Of a stretch of 64,000 nt of DNA, positions 53,352 through 62,790 are shown one piece after another. The notes under the pieces are model-generated. The model did not search any database, was not told the origin of the DNA, and was given only the letters and a program-made list of their open reading frames with translations. Positions within the stretch are counted from its first letter, which is position 1, and every line of letters starts with the position of its first letter. A program made the position numbers and the translations under genes. Location: assembly GCF_003046295.1 (NCBI RefSeq), contig NZ_PZZN01000004.1, positions 42,146 to 106,145 of the forward strand. The letters run 5' to 3'. Source of the DNA: Sphingomonas aerolata (lineage in GTDB: Bacteria > Pseudomonadota > Alphaproteobacteria > Sphingomonadales > Sphingomonadaceae).

Positions 53352-54078
53352 ACCCCATTAGATTAGTATGATATTGTTTCAGGATTGTGACGCCGATGGC
53401 GACCGAGCGATCCGGAGTCCGCCGCCCGCCTCTCGACCGTTACGTGGTGCGACAAGGCAGACAATGTCCGACCGCCACTCGGCCTCTACACTGCCGTCTA
53501 AGACTGACCGATCGCAAGCGCGGCGCCGATCTCGTGCATCAACATGGTCTATATCAGCCTGTGGTCGACGACGCTCGGGCTGCTCGCTGCGGCGGCCCGC
53601 CTGTTGCGAGCGGGCGATCCATTGTTCCTGCACGCCCCCTTTCACCGTGCAGATCAGCCGACCGGGCCGTCCCACGAAACGTTCAAGGCTTCCCTGAAGA
53701 CACGCAACTCGCTCTGGGGCTTACGCGACGGCGTGACGGTGATCGTAGCAGCTGACGGGTCCACGCTGACTCGCATCGTCCAAATGCCGGCGAATATCCC
53801 TTGGGTTGTTTGCAACGCAATTCGCTTCAGACCTGGCCCATGGCAGTCCGAGGGACTGCCGCCACGCACGACCTTCTTTGCCCTACGACCCACAAGCTGA
53901 CGTTGCAGGGCATTCCCCCCGCCGAGCTGCGGACACTCATTCAATGAGGTTTCCGGCTAAGCCACTGCATGCCGCCATTTAGGCGGTTGTCGGCACTGGC
54001 GTACATGAAGTGGGGGCGACCTTGTCGGTGCGCGCTGTGCGCCGACGCCTTCAAATCACGGAACGCGTGTCCGAGACT
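53352..54078. other. Interval with decayed DUF938 gene
   Basis: 727 bp between the GRDP-like gene and the oxidoreductase. Apart from the DUF938 remnant (about 53395-53900), the last 180 bp show nothing I can name. Confidence 0.5.
53395..53900 (+). pseudogene. DUF938 methyltransferase-like remnant
   Basis: The frame open at 53544-53900 reads MVYISLWSTTLGLLAAAARLL, in part, then PLFLHAPFHRADQPTGPSHETF, KASLKTRNSLWGLRD and RIVQMPAN. These are the C-terminal blocks of DUF938 SAM-dependent methyltransferase-like proteins (normally MIHISPW, LYGPYRR, NxAFDxSLRxRDPxWGxRD and MPANN). Upstream pieces (VRPPLGLYTAV, stop, then PISCINMVYIS) show a premature stop and loss of the SAM-binding N-terminus. 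The expected C-terminus is also altered after MPAN. Confidence 0.6.
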
Positions 54079-54972
54079 TCACGCCTCCGTGTGACGGACG
54101 ATGGCCTCGCATATTTCATGCGTAGCGAGAATAGCGGCGGCATCGACCGGCCTTCGCTCACGCGCCGCAAGCAGGAAGTCGTCGCACATCGCCGCAAAGC
54201 CGCGCTGCTGTCCTACCGAGATCCAATCGCCTCGTCGATGTAAGCGCTGTGTCCCGCTCGTCTCGACGCGATCGGCAAGGTTCAGCACGGTATGACGTGC
54301 CCCACCGCCAATGACGTCCAGGCGTTCCTCGTCAAGCCCACTGTTACGATGCATTGTGCCGATGGCGGTAAACCCGTCGCCTGCCAGCGTGAGGGTGATC
54401 GTGTGGATCATGCCGTCTACGACATGGGTTTCGATGTTGCGTCGGCAAACCGGTCCTGGGGCTAGGAACAGCAGCGTATCGACGACATGGATGAAGTCAT
54501 CGAAGACGACCTTCCGCGGTTCGTTGGGTTGCCGGTAGCGGTGCTTTTCGAGGATGATGAGGTTCGCGTCGATGCCTCGCAATGCGACATAATCTGGCGC
54601 AAACCGCCGGTTGAAGCCGACCATGAGCGGAACGACACGGTCCGTGGCCAAGGCGACAAGCGCTTCGACGTCGCCGAGATTATCGGCGAGCGGCTTGTCG
54701 ACGAAGGTCGGGACGCCTCCCTCAACAAGGAGCCTGACGAGCTCGCCGTGTGCCTGCGTGGACGCGTGGACGAAGGCGGCGTCGAAGGATGTGGTGGAAA
54801 GCGCATCTGCAGCGCTGGTGTGCCGATGCCCGATACGAAACGAGCGGCCGATCTCGTCGAGGACGCCCGCGTCGCGCGTCGCCAGGTGAATGTCGAGATC
54901 AGCTCGCGTCGACAGAATCGGAAGATATGCTTTGCGAGCGATGTCACCCAGCCCGATGAGAAGCACGCGCAT
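54079..54972 (-). CDS. Gfo/Idh/MocA-family oxidoreductase (cytoplasmic)
   Basis: A 297-residue NAD(P)-dependent dehydrogenase. The Rossmann opening MRVLLIGLGDIARKAYLP is at the N-terminus. The conserved VDKPLADN (EKP-like motif, here with Asp-Lys-Pro) and VGFNRRFAPDY follow. The C-terminal substrate domain has FDDFIHVVDTLL. GGGGAA lies upstream of ATG 54972; the longer start at 54993 is less likely. It is divergent from the TBDR at 55225, sharing a 252-bp region. It probably oxidises a sugar or sugar acid delivered by that receptor (inference). Confidence 0.88.
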   Translation of the reverse strand: MRVLLIGLGDIARKAYLPILSTRADLDIHLATRDAGVLDEIGRSFRIGHRHTSAADALSTTSFDAAFVHASTQAHGELVRLLVEGGVPTFVDKPLADNLGDVEALVALATDRVVPLMVGFNRRFAPDYVALRGIDANLIILEKHRYRQPNEPRKVVFDDFIHVVDTLLFLAPGPVCRRNIETHVVDGMIHTITLTLAGDGFTAIGTMHRNSGLDEERLDVIGGGARHTVLNLADRVETSGTQRLHRRGDWISVGQQRGFAAMCDDFLLAARERRPVDAAAILATHEICEAIVRHTEA

Positions 54973-55224
54973 ATCTATTCCCCGGTCCGGCACGATCGCC
55001 GCGTCTGCCGGGCGGCAATAGCTTCACGATTGCGCGCTCCGCAACCAATCGTCGGGGATGACTGCGGCGCCAACTGGGGCAAAGATGTCGCGGTGCGCAG
55101 CAAAAATGCATCGCCGCCGATCGTGTCTCTTGCCGCACGTTGCAGTGATGTTACCGGTCGGGGTCGGATCCGGGTCACACGGATCGACGCAGGAGGATGT
55201 TCGAAGCCCAAGGGGGGACCATCC

Positions 55225-57507
55225 ATGATTCGCTTGCCCGTTCGTACGTCTGCCATCGCCCGGCTGCTGGCCGCCAGCGCGCCGTTATTCGTCTGTGCCA
55301 CACCCGCCGTCGCGCAGGACCAGGCGCCGACGGGGCAAGCCGTCGGCGATCCGGCCGGCGAACAGGGCGTCGGCGACATCGTCGTCACGGCGACCCGCCG
55401 TCGGGAATCGTCGAAGGACGTGCCGCTCGCGGTCACCGCGATCAGCGGCGAGAAACTCGACGTGCTCAACTCGAGCGGCCTCGATATCCGGTTCCTCGCC
55501 GGTCGCACGCCGAGCCTTCAGGTGGAATCCTCGTTCGGCCGCACCTTCCCGCGTTTCTACATCCGCGGGCTCGGCAATACCGATTTCGATCCGAACGCCG
55601 CACAGCCGGTGTCGGTGGTGTATGACGACGTCGCACTCGAAAATCCGATGCTGAAATCCTTCCCGGTGTTCGACCTGCAAAGCGTCGAAGTGCTGCGCGG
55701 GCCGCAGGGCACGCTGTTCGGGCGCAACACGCCAGCCGGCGTCGTGAAGATCAATTCCGCCAAGCCGGATCCGGACAAGGCCTCGGGCTATGCGACCGGA
55801 TCCTGGGCGACCTACAACACGATCAACGGCGAGGCGGCGCTGAACCTGCCGATCGGCAACGGCTTCGCATTCCGTGCATCGGGCCTGATCCAGTCGCGCG
55901 ACGATTGGGTCACCAACGATTCCACGACGGGCAATGCCGATCGCAAGCTCGAAGGGTATCGCGATGTCGCCGGCCGCTTCCAGCTCGGCTATACCAGCGG
56001 CGATTTCAACGCCTTGCTGAACGTCCACGTCCGTGATCTCACGGGCTCGCCGCGCATCTTCCGCGCCGGGCTGTTCAAACCCGGCACCAACGACTTCAAC
56101 ACCGGCTTCGACCCCAAGCATGTCACGCTCGACGGCTATACCAGCCAGAGCCTGACGCAATGGGGCACCAACCTGCGGCTCGATTATCACCTCGACGGCA
56201 TCGGCACCTTCTATTCGGTCACCGGCTATGAACAGGCCAAGGTCGAGAGCACCGGTGATGTCGATGGCGGCAACAGCTACCCGTTCACGGGCGGCACGAT
56301 CGGCGCGATCGGCGTCGGGCTGTTCCCGTCGAACACCGGCGGCCTCACCAAGCCCAAGGAGTTCAGCCAGGAACTGCGCTACGCCAGCGAGGACATGAAC
56401 GGCATCCGCTTGCAGGGCGGGCTGTATTATTTCTACCAGACGCTGCGTTATCATCAATATGACTATGCGTTCGGCGGTACCGGATCGCGTGCGACCGACC
56501 TGACGCAGGACATCTTCCACGACAATCGCAACGAGAATTACGGTGCGTTTGCATCGATCGAGGCGAAGCCGACCGAGTTGCTGACGTTGCGCGCGGGCGT
56601 CCGCTATTCGCACGACTATCGCAACGACCTCGTGACCGCACCGATCCCCGGGACCGGGATCAGCGACACACTGCCCGCGCGTGCGGTCGTCCGTGGCTCG
56701 AACGTGACCTGGGACGCGAGCGCGACCTATGAGCTGACCCCCGCGATCAACGTGTATTCGCGGCTTGCGACCGGCTATCAGGGGCCGGCGATCCAGGACC
56801 GCGTGACGTTCGGCAGCGTCCAGAGCACCGCACCGAAGCAGACGACCTTCTCGGGCGAGAGCGGCTTCAAGGGGACGCTGCTCGACCGGAAGGTGAACTT
56901 CTCGATCGACGCCTATTGGTACAGCACCAAGGACCTGCAGATCACTGCGGTCGGCGGCAGCAGCAACTCGGCCCGTCTGATCAGCGCGGACAAGGCGATC
57001 GGCTACGGCGTCGAGGGCGAGTTCGAGGCGCGGCCGGTGCCCGAATTGTCGCTGACCGCAAGCGGCAGCTACAACTTCACCGAGATCCGCGATCGCTCGA
57101 TCGGCGTGGGGGTCTGCGCGACCTGCACCGTGCTCGATCCGATCGTGAACGGATTTGCGATGATCGACGGCAACGATCTTCCCCAGGCGCCACGCTGGAT
57201 CGCCAACTGGACCGCGCGCTACGGCATACCGCTCGCGAACGGTGGCGAGGTCTATGCCTATACCGACTGGGTGTATCGCAGCCGCATCAACTTCTTCCTG
57301 TACGAAGCGGTCGAGTTCACCGGCAAGTCGTCGCTCGAAGGCGGGCTCAAGGTCGGCTATAAATCGCCGCAGGGGTATGAAGTCGGCGCGTTCGTGCGCA
57401 ACATCACGAACCAGTATCGCAGCATCAGCGCGATCGATTTCAACAATCTGACGGGCATGATCAACGAGCCGCGGATCATCGGCGGCCAGTTCAAGGTAGC
57501 GTTTTAA
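55225..57507 (+). CDS. TonB-dependent receptor (oxidoreductase-associated)
   Basis: A 760-residue receptor. After the signal peptide (IARLLAASAPLFVCATPAVAQ) the plug opens with DIVVTATRRRESSKDVPLAVTAISG and continues with VEVLRGPQGTLFGRNTPAGVV. The barrel ends in FKVAF. This plug type is common in sphingomonads for siderophore and other small-ligand receptors, so iron uptake is a possible alternative to sugar. No STN domain. AAGGGGGG precedes the ATG at 55225; the frame extends back to 54487 only as antisense shadow. The flanking Gfo/Idh oxidoreductases suggest a sugar-derived ligand. Confidence 0.9.
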   Translation: MIRLPVRTSAIARLLAASAPLFVCATPAVAQDQAPTGQAVGDPAGEQGVGDIVVTATRRRESSKDVPLAVTAISGEKLDVLNSSGLDIRFLAGRTPSLQVESSFGRTFPRFYIRGLGNTDFDPNAAQPVSVVYDDVALENPMLKSFPVFDLQSVEVLRGPQGTLFGRNTPAGVVKINSAKPDPDKASGYATGSWATYNTINGEAALNLPIGNGFAFRASGLIQSRDDWVTNDSTTGNADRKLEGYRDVAGRFQLGYTSGDFNALLNVHVRDLTGSPRIFRAGLFKPGTNDFNTGFDPKHVTLDGYTSQSLTQWGTNLRLDYHLDGIGTFYSVTGYEQAKVESTGDVDGGNSYPFTGGTIGAIGVGLFPSNTGGLTKPKEFSQELRYASEDMNGIRLQGGLYYFYQTLRYHQYDYAFGGTGSRATDLTQDIFHDNRNENYGAFASIEAKPTELLTLRAGVRYSHDYRNDLVTAPIPGTGISDTLPARAVVRGSNVTWDASATYELTPAINVYSRLATGYQGPAIQDRVTFGSVQSTAPKQTTFSGESGFKGTLLDRKVNFSIDAYWYSTKDLQITAVGGSSNSARLISADKAIGYGVEGEFEARPVPELSLTASGSYNFTEIRDRSIGVGVCATCTVLDPIVNGFAMIDGNDLPQAPRWIANWTARYGIPLANGGEVYAYTDWVYRSRINFFLYEAVEFTGKSSLEGGLKVGYKSPQGYEVGAFVRNITNQYRSISAIDFNNLTGMINEPRIIGGQFKVAF

Positions 57508-58017
57508 GTTAAGACGCCGAACTGGGCACCTTGCGCGCAATCCTGGTGTGAAAGTGAGCGTCGCGACCTCGAACTCCTCGACAAGGGCCGTCGCAAGCGC
57601 GGCGGCCTGATCCAACGCTGCCGTCGAACCACCGGCAACGGCCGCCAGCCAGACGGAGATGGCTTAGAGCACGTCATTACAGGTAGCACGGTCAGTGTCG
57701 GCGTGGGCGAGGAGCGCCAATGCAGGCGCGGCTTCGTCAGGAAGGGTATCATTCTCATCGACCAAGCCAACATACATCAGATCTTGCGGGTGCCCAACTG
57801 CCATCGAAGAGGGTGAGCACTGCTCTATCATTCGGATCGTTATTTCGACGATGCGTGACGCTCTTGGTCATGGCCGACCGAACGCTGCTTTTCGCGTGGA
57901 TGACCTTGATCAGGAGCTGAAACTGCGTTTTGCGGCGCACTCCCTTTGCGTCTGTGGACTTGCGAAGGGGCGGTTGGGCGCTACCAATGCCGTCAGGACA
58001 GATTGGGGAGGACCAAC
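57508..58017. other. Interval with an unidentified coding-like remnant
   Basis: 510 bp. On the minus strand about 57530-57790, a frame reads LVDENDTLPDEAAPALALLAHADTDR, in pieces, then a TAG-interrupted AISVWLAAVAGGSTAALDQAA and ALVEEFEVATLTF. The composition is protein-like and it contains a stop, so it looks like a dead gene of unknown family. The last 70 bp hold the leader of the next gene with GGGGAGG. Confidence 0.4.
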
Positions 58018-59349
58018 ATGACCACCAGCTTCGACCGCCGCGCCCTCTTGGTTGGCGGCCTCGCAGCCTCAGCCGCTACCGTGGCGCCGCTTAGCCAGGC
58101 CTTTGCCCAGCGCCGCGGCCGGGTGTCGGCGAACGACAAAGTCCAGGTCGGTCTGATCGGTTGCAAGGGCATGGGCTGGTCGGATCTTTCTGCCATGTGC
58201 AAGCGGGCCGACGTAGCGCCCGTAGCCCTTTGCGACGTCGACGCTACGGTCCTTGCGGCACGCGGTGCCGAATTGAAGAAGGTCTCAGGCCGCACGCCGA
58301 AGCTCTACGACGACTATCGTCGGATGCTGGACGACAAGTCGATAGACGCGGTGATCATCGCCACGCCCGACCATTGGCACGCGCTTCAGCTGGTCGATGC
58401 CATGTCCGCGGGCAAGGACGCATATTGTGAAAAGCCGCTCGGAAACTCCATTGCCGAATGCCGTGCCATGGTCGCCGCCAAACAGCGTCACAATCGTGTG
58501 GTTCAGGTTGGTCAGTGGCAACGCAGCAACCAGCACTGGGCAGACGCAATCGCGCATGTTCAGTCCGGCGGCATCGGTCGGGTCCGAAAGGTCAAGGCTT
58601 GGGCGTACATGGGATGGATGAAGCGCGTCGTTCCCCAACCGGATCAGGCCCCACCCGCTGGCGTCGATTATGATCGCTGGCTTGGCCCCGCACCGCTGCG
58701 CCCCTTCAACCCCAATCGCTTCCACTTCAGCTGGCGCTGGTACTGGGACTATGCGGGCGGCCTGATGACCGACTGGGGCGTCCATCTGATGGACATCGCG
58801 CTGTTGGGCATGAAGGCCGAGGCACCTCGTTCGGTCAGCGCGCTTGGCGGCGCCTATGGCTATCCGGGCTCGGCGATGGAAACCCCGGACACGCAGACCG
58901 CCATCTACGACTTTGGCGACTATTCCGTGGAATGGGAGCATGCGGTCGGCATCAGTCAGGGCCCCTATGGCGGTCGCGACCACGGCGTCGCCTTCGTCGG
59001 CGAGACCGGCACCCTTGTCGTCGATCGTGGCCAGTGGCGTGTCACGCCAGAAACAAGCGATGGCAGAGCCATGACTCGGGAGATCCCGGTCACGAAAGCC
59101 AAGGACGAGGGGCTCGACCGGCACACAGCCGACTTCATTGCCTGCGTTAAAGATCGCACGCGCACGCCAGCGTGTACGATTGAGGCGGCGTCCAACACCG
59201 CCATCGTGTGCCAGATGGGAAACATCGCGTTGCGCACAGGCCGCAAGGTGAATTGGGATGCTGCATCAGGTCAGTTCAGGGATGACGCAGAAGCGAACGG
59301 ACTAATCACGCCCCATTATCGTACACCCTATCGGCTGCCAGCTGCATAA
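58018..59349 (+). CDS. Tat-exported Gfo/Idh/MocA-family oxidoreductase (GH109-like architecture)
   Basis: A 443-residue protein with a Tat-type signal (FDRRALLVGGLAASAATVAP). A Rossmann domain (VQVGLIGCKGMG, ATPDHWHALQ, CEKPLGNS) and a C-terminal alpha/beta substrate domain (WYWDYAGGLMTDWGVHLMDIALLG) follow. The HWHA and YCEKP motifs are typical of exported members, which include NAD-dependent glycosidases of GH109 and keto-sugar oxidoreductases. Export with pre-bound cofactor is implied by the Tat signal. GGGGAGG lies upstream of the ATG. It sits downstream of the TBDR and upstream of the NIPSNAP gene. Confidence 0.9.
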   Translation: MTTSFDRRALLVGGLAASAATVAPLSQAFAQRRGRVSANDKVQVGLIGCKGMGWSDLSAMCKRADVAPVALCDVDATVLAARGAELKKVSGRTPKLYDDYRRMLDDKSIDAVIIATPDHWHALQLVDAMSAGKDAYCEKPLGNSIAECRAMVAAKQRHNRVVQVGQWQRSNQHWADAIAHVQSGGIGRVRKVKAWAYMGWMKRVVPQPDQAPPAGVDYDRWLGPAPLRPFNPNRFHFSWRWYWDYAGGLMTDWGVHLMDIALLGMKAEAPRSVSALGGAYGYPGSAMETPDTQTAIYDFGDYSVEWEHAVGISQGPYGGRDHGVAFVGETGTLVVDRGQWRVTPETSDGRAMTREIPVTKAKDEGLDRHTADFIACVKDRTRTPACTIEAASNTAIVCQMGNIALRTGRKVNWDAASGQFRDDAEANGLITPHYRTPYRLPAA

Positions 59350-59700
59350 GCCGACTGGCCGTAATGCCGACAGGGTGGAACCGCTGCGCCGCGCGCTCGA
59401 CAGTGGCTCTTGCCATTCGTCGATATGGACTGACCGAAGGTCGGCCATTCGGTTGCCAGTTTCACCTCCCCAACTCTGGTCGCACTTACACATTAGCTGA
59501 ACAACCGCCTTCGATGATTAGGCGCTGTTAGCATTTATCCGGATATCATAGCGCTGAACCAGTTGACGTCACCCAGCTGTCGCCTTGGAGGCAGGAATGC
59601 CGCGAGGTCGGCGTATGTCAATCATCAGCGGGCAGACATCGCGGATTGACGACGGTTGCGGCTTGCGCTCGACTGGCCCGGACGGCTTTGCGAGGACATG
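59350..59700. other. Intergenic region without a recognised feature
   Basis: 351 bp between the oxidoreductase and the NIPSNAP gene. AT-rich parts around 59490-59560 may contain a promoter; no convincing ORF, repeat or RNA is seen. Confidence 0.45.
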
Positions 59701-60513
59701 ATGGCATATCCAATTGATCGACGTTCGTTGCTCGCAGGGGCCGCTATGGGCGGCGTGGCGCGTGCAACTGTCGAGGCTGAGGCTCAGCCCCGCGACGCGG
59801 CGGCAACCCTGGAAATCTACGAACTGCGGACCTATAGGCTGGTAAACGGCCCCATGAAGGACCGTCTGGACGCTTATCTCAGGAACGCCTTTATCCCGGC
59901 GGCACGACGCGCAGGTTGCGGGCCGGTGGGTATATTTACGGTGGCGATCGGGTCCGAAAGTCCAACCGTCCATGTTCTCGTCCCCTATCCCTCGATCGAG
60001 GATTTCGTGGCTTTGCCCGGCAGGCTCACCGCCGATCCGAGCTACACCACGGCTGCCGGCCCGTTTTTAAAGGTGACGCCAGACGCGCCGCCATACACGT
60101 CCCTCGAGGTGAAGCTGATGCGCGCCTTCCCTCACTTTCCTCGTCTCGAGTTGACCGACGCCTCGAGCAGCAACAAGACTCGCATATTCGAACTCAGGAC
60201 GTATTTCAGCCACAGCGAAGCGGCCGGAATGACCAAGATCGGGATGTTCGACACGGGCGGTGAAATCGAGATATTCCGTCGGACTGGCCTAACGCCGGTC
60301 TTTTTCGCCCAGGACCTCACCGGAGCTCGCCTGCCGAGCCTGACCTACCTGCTGACCTTTCCCGACCTTGCGACCCGTGAACGAAACTGGCGTGCCTTCG
60401 GGTCGGATCCCGCTTGGCGCCGGCTCATCTCAACGCCGGGGCTTACCGACCGCGAAATCACCACCGGGATAGACAACCAGATCCTAAGTCCGGCGTCGTT
60501 CTCGCAGATTTGA
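59701..60513 (+). CDS. NIPSNAP-family protein, Tat-exported
   Basis: A 270-residue protein with a twin-arginine-like leader (PIDRRSLLAGAAMGGVA) and two tandem NIPSNAP/ferredoxin-like repeats. The first begins LEIYELRTYRLVNG (about 40-140), the second RIFELRTYFSHSE (about 162-260). ELRTY at both openings is the family hallmark. Bacterial exported NIPSNAP proteins often accompany polysaccharide-degradation genes, but the reaction is unknown. ATG 59701 is preferred, with GAGGAC at suitable spacing, over 59698. The nearby exported oxidoreductase suggests a shared pathway. Confidence 0.85.
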   Translation: MAYPIDRRSLLAGAAMGGVARATVEAEAQPRDAAATLEIYELRTYRLVNGPMKDRLDAYLRNAFIPAARRAGCGPVGIFTVAIGSESPTVHVLVPYPSIEDFVALPGRLTADPSYTTAAGPFLKVTPDAPPYTSLEVKLMRAFPHFPRLELTDASSSNKTRIFELRTYFSHSEAAGMTKIGMFDTGGEIEIFRRTGLTPVFFAQDLTGARLPSLTYLLTFPDLATRERNWRAFGSDPAWRRLISTPGLTDREITTGIDNQILSPASFSQI

Positions 60514-60613
60514 TCCACGAGCGGGCGTTCGCGCCCTATGTGCTCCCCGAACTTCGGTCGTCCGTTCGTTTAGATCCCCGGCCGCTTTTCGGGCGGCATT
60601 GCAGCAGAGCTGT

Positions 60614-61636
60614 TCATCTCGGCAATGCCACCCTGAACCGACCACCGCCTGTCTCGGCTGCGATGCAGCGCACCTCACCACCGTGTTGCCGTGCAATCTG
60701 ACGGACAAGGCTGAGACCGAGGCCATATCCGCCATCACCCTCGTTCGCGCCGCGTGCTCTGTAGAACGGCGTGAAGATGGCCTCACACTCGCTCGGAAGG
60801 ACGCCTGCGCCACCATCGTGGACCTCAAGCGCGATCTCATTTGCACAGGCTGTCAGCGTGACGAGGATCTGTGTCCCGCCGCCATGGCGTTGCGCGTTTT
60901 CGAGGAGATTGCGGATCATCCGCCGCAGAAGGACTGCGTCGCCGGACATCTTCACGCGCACGCCCGCGAACCGCGCGGTCGCGCGCGCACATTCTTCGGC
61001 AACGAGCGCGGTCAGATCCACGACCGTTCGCGAACTCGCATGCACTGACGTCCCGTCGAGGCGGCTCGCCAACAGCACTTCCTCGACCAGCTGGTCGAGC
61101 TCCATCACATTGCGCGCTAACTCCGCGCGTACTGCGACAGACGGTGCCTCGGACAGCAACTCGATCGCCATGCGGATACGCGCGAGCGGCGATCGCAGTT
61201 CGTGGGAGGCATTGGCTAGCAGGATCCGCTGCGCGCTCATCAACGCTTCGATACGCCCGGCCGATTGGTTGAAGCTCATTGCCAGCCGCGCAATTTCGTC
61301 GCGCCCCTCGACGGCAACCCGGCTCGACAGATTGCCCGTCCCCCAGGCATCGACGCTGGCCTGGAGCCGCTCGAGCCGGCGGGTAAGCCGGCGAACGACG
61401 GGGAATGCAGCGACCGCCACGACCACCGCAATCGCCAGCAGCAGCGCCAGCATGGCGAGATGGCCACGGAAGCCCTGCATGGCCGCTGGAGCCGCGCCGT
61501 AGCGCAGATGCGCCAGTCCAAAGAGAGTTGCCGCCGCGGTTAGGCTCGCCAGCAATGCGAGATAGATCCGCCAATACAGGCGCTGCATCAGGCGGGGTCG
61601 GCCGCTGTCACCGTCCAGCACGTCAGGCTCAGCCAT
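60614..61636 (-). CDS. Sensor histidine kinase
   Basis: A 340-residue kinase with two membrane helices (about 20-40 and 60-82), HAMP (RRLTRRLERLQASVDAW), the H-box ANASHELRSPLAR with H145, the N-box NLLENAQRHGGG, HDGGAGV and GGYGLGLSLVRQIA. The short periplasmic loop resembles CpxA/CzcS-like kinases. Its ATG at 61636 overlaps the response regulator stop by 8 bp, so the two are coupled. Together with the upstream Spy-like and UrcA genes it appears to form an envelope-stress or metal-response operon. Confidence 0.92.
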   Translation of the reverse strand: MAEPDVLDGDSGRPRLMQRLYWRIYLALLASLTAAATLFGLAHLRYGAAPAAMQGFRGHLAMLALLLAIAVVVAVAAFPVVRRLTRRLERLQASVDAWGTGNLSSRVAVEGRDEIARLAMSFNQSAGRIEALMSAQRILLANASHELRSPLARIRMAIELLSEAPSVAVRAELARNVMELDQLVEEVLLASRLDGTSVHASSRTVVDLTALVAEECARATARFAGVRVKMSGDAVLLRRMIRNLLENAQRHGGGTQILVTLTACANEIALEVHDGGAGVLPSECEAIFTPFYRARGANEGDGGYGLGLSLVRQIARQHGGEVRCIAAETGGGRFRVALPR

Positions 61637-62390
61637 CCTGCACCCGTGCGAACACGTAGCCCGATCCGCGCACTGTGATGATGCGCCGAGGCTGCCTGGG
61701 ATCGTCTTCGATTGCGGCACGCAGGCGTCCTATATGAACGTCAATCGATCGGTCGAATGGCTCGTGGCTTCGGCCCTTCAACGCGTCGATCAGCTGGTCG
61801 CGCGACAGCACGCGACCGGCGCGCTCGGCGAGCACCACGAGCAGATCGAACTGATAGGCGGTCAGCGGGCAACCCTGCCCGCCCAGCTGTGCCACGCGCG
61901 CATCGCGGTCAATCTCCAGCCGCCCGAACCGCAGTCGCGGCAGGCTGTCCGCCGCCGCCAGGGCCGGTCGGCGCAGCACGGCGCGTAGCCTGGCCAGCAA
62001 CTCGCGGGGCTCGAACGGTTTGGGAAGATAGTCGTCAGCGCCTAGCTCCAGGCCGATTACGCGGTCGAACGGGTCACCCTTTGCCGTGAGCATCACAATC
62101 GGCACCGCGCCTGCGGGCGACGGCAATGCACGGACACGCCGGCAGATGTCGAGCCCGTCGCTGTCGGGGAGCATCAGGTCGAGCAGCACGGCGGCGAACC
62201 CCGCACGCTCGTGGTCGCGCAACGCGGCTAGGCCCTCCTCGCCGGCCGTGGCGTGCGCGATGAGATAGCCGTGCTGGGCCAGATAGGTCTTCACCATCGC
62301 CGCTAAACGGCGATCGTCTTCGATCATCAGGATGTGCTGAATAATGGCCTTGGCCTTCAGATGATGATGCAGGGGTGTCCAGCAGACCAT
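61629..62390 (-). CDS. OmpR/PhoB-type response regulator
   Basis: A 253-residue regulator with a receiver domain (ILMIEDDRRLAAMV, phosphoacceptor D71 in LLDLMLPDSDG, TAKGD and LPKPFEPREL) and a C-terminal winged helix (LTAYQFDLLVVLAERAGRVLSRDQLI, in pieces, RSIDVHIGRLR and VRGSGYVF). It is transcribed with the kinase. The start is uncertain: ATG 62390 gives 20 extra residues before the receiver, while ATG 62327 begins inside strand 1. A non-standard start near 62342 is possible. UrcA ends 55 bp upstream. Confidence 0.92.
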   Translation of the reverse strand: MVCWTPLHHHLKAKAIIQHILMIEDDRRLAAMVKTYLAQHGYLIAHATAGEEGLAALRDHERAGFAAVLLDLMLPDSDGLDICRRVRALPSPAGAVPIVMLTAKGDPFDRVIGLELGADDYLPKPFEPRELLARLRAVLRRPALAAADSLPRLRFGRLEIDRDARVAQLGGQGCPLTAYQFDLLVVLAERAGRVLSRDQLIDALKGRSHEPFDRSIDVHIGRLRAAIEDDPRQPRRIITVRGSGYVFARVQDG

Positions 62391-62445
62391 ACAGGCTTCG
62401 CGCACTCCGCAAAGCCTGTAGGCTAGGTCCGACGATCGCTTGCCG

Positions 62446-62790
62446 TCAGCGACTCGTGTCGACCGCGAGTACTGCGACCTCGACCGCTTCTGCCGCATGG
62501 GCGGCAGCAATCTGGTCAAGTTGAGCCGAAGCACGGGCTATGGCAGTTTGAGTACAGCGCATCTCGCTCAGTTTCATCGCCAATGGCAAAACATCCTGGG
62601 TGGCGCATACCCGACGCGCTGCTCCATGGATGCGCCTCTGAAGGGTTGCCCGGCCGGCTTCGCCGCGTAGATCGAGATCGGCAACGCTGACGCGTTCTAT
62701 CAGGGTCTGGCTTGACGGCGACGTCAGCAGCGCGGCGCTGGCGTCGACTGAGACGGCCAGTATGCATACGCCAGCCAAAAAGGGGCTCAC
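62446..62790 (-). CDS. UrcA-family protein
   Basis: A 114-residue exported protein with signal peptide (FLAGVCILAVSVDASAALL) and the UrcA pattern VSVADLDLRGEAGRATLQRRI and AARRVCATQ. UrcA proteins are found in sphingomonads and relatives, with unknown function. The start is GTG 62790, overlapping the Spy-like stop (GTGA), which shows tight coupling. Its position between a Spy/CpxP-like gene and a two-component system is informative for a family without known role. Confidence 0.85.
   Translation of the reverse strand: MSPFLAGVCILAVSVDASAALLTSPSSQTLIERVSVADLDLRGEAGRATLQRRIHGAARRVCATQDVLPLAMKLSEMRCTQTAIARASAQLDQIAAAHAAEAVEVAVLAVDTSR

Noticed and set aside
55140..55185. TGTTACCGGT half-palindrome before the TBDR at 55225 as a regulator site
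   Set aside because: Only one half is well formed; the second half does not match enough to call an operator.
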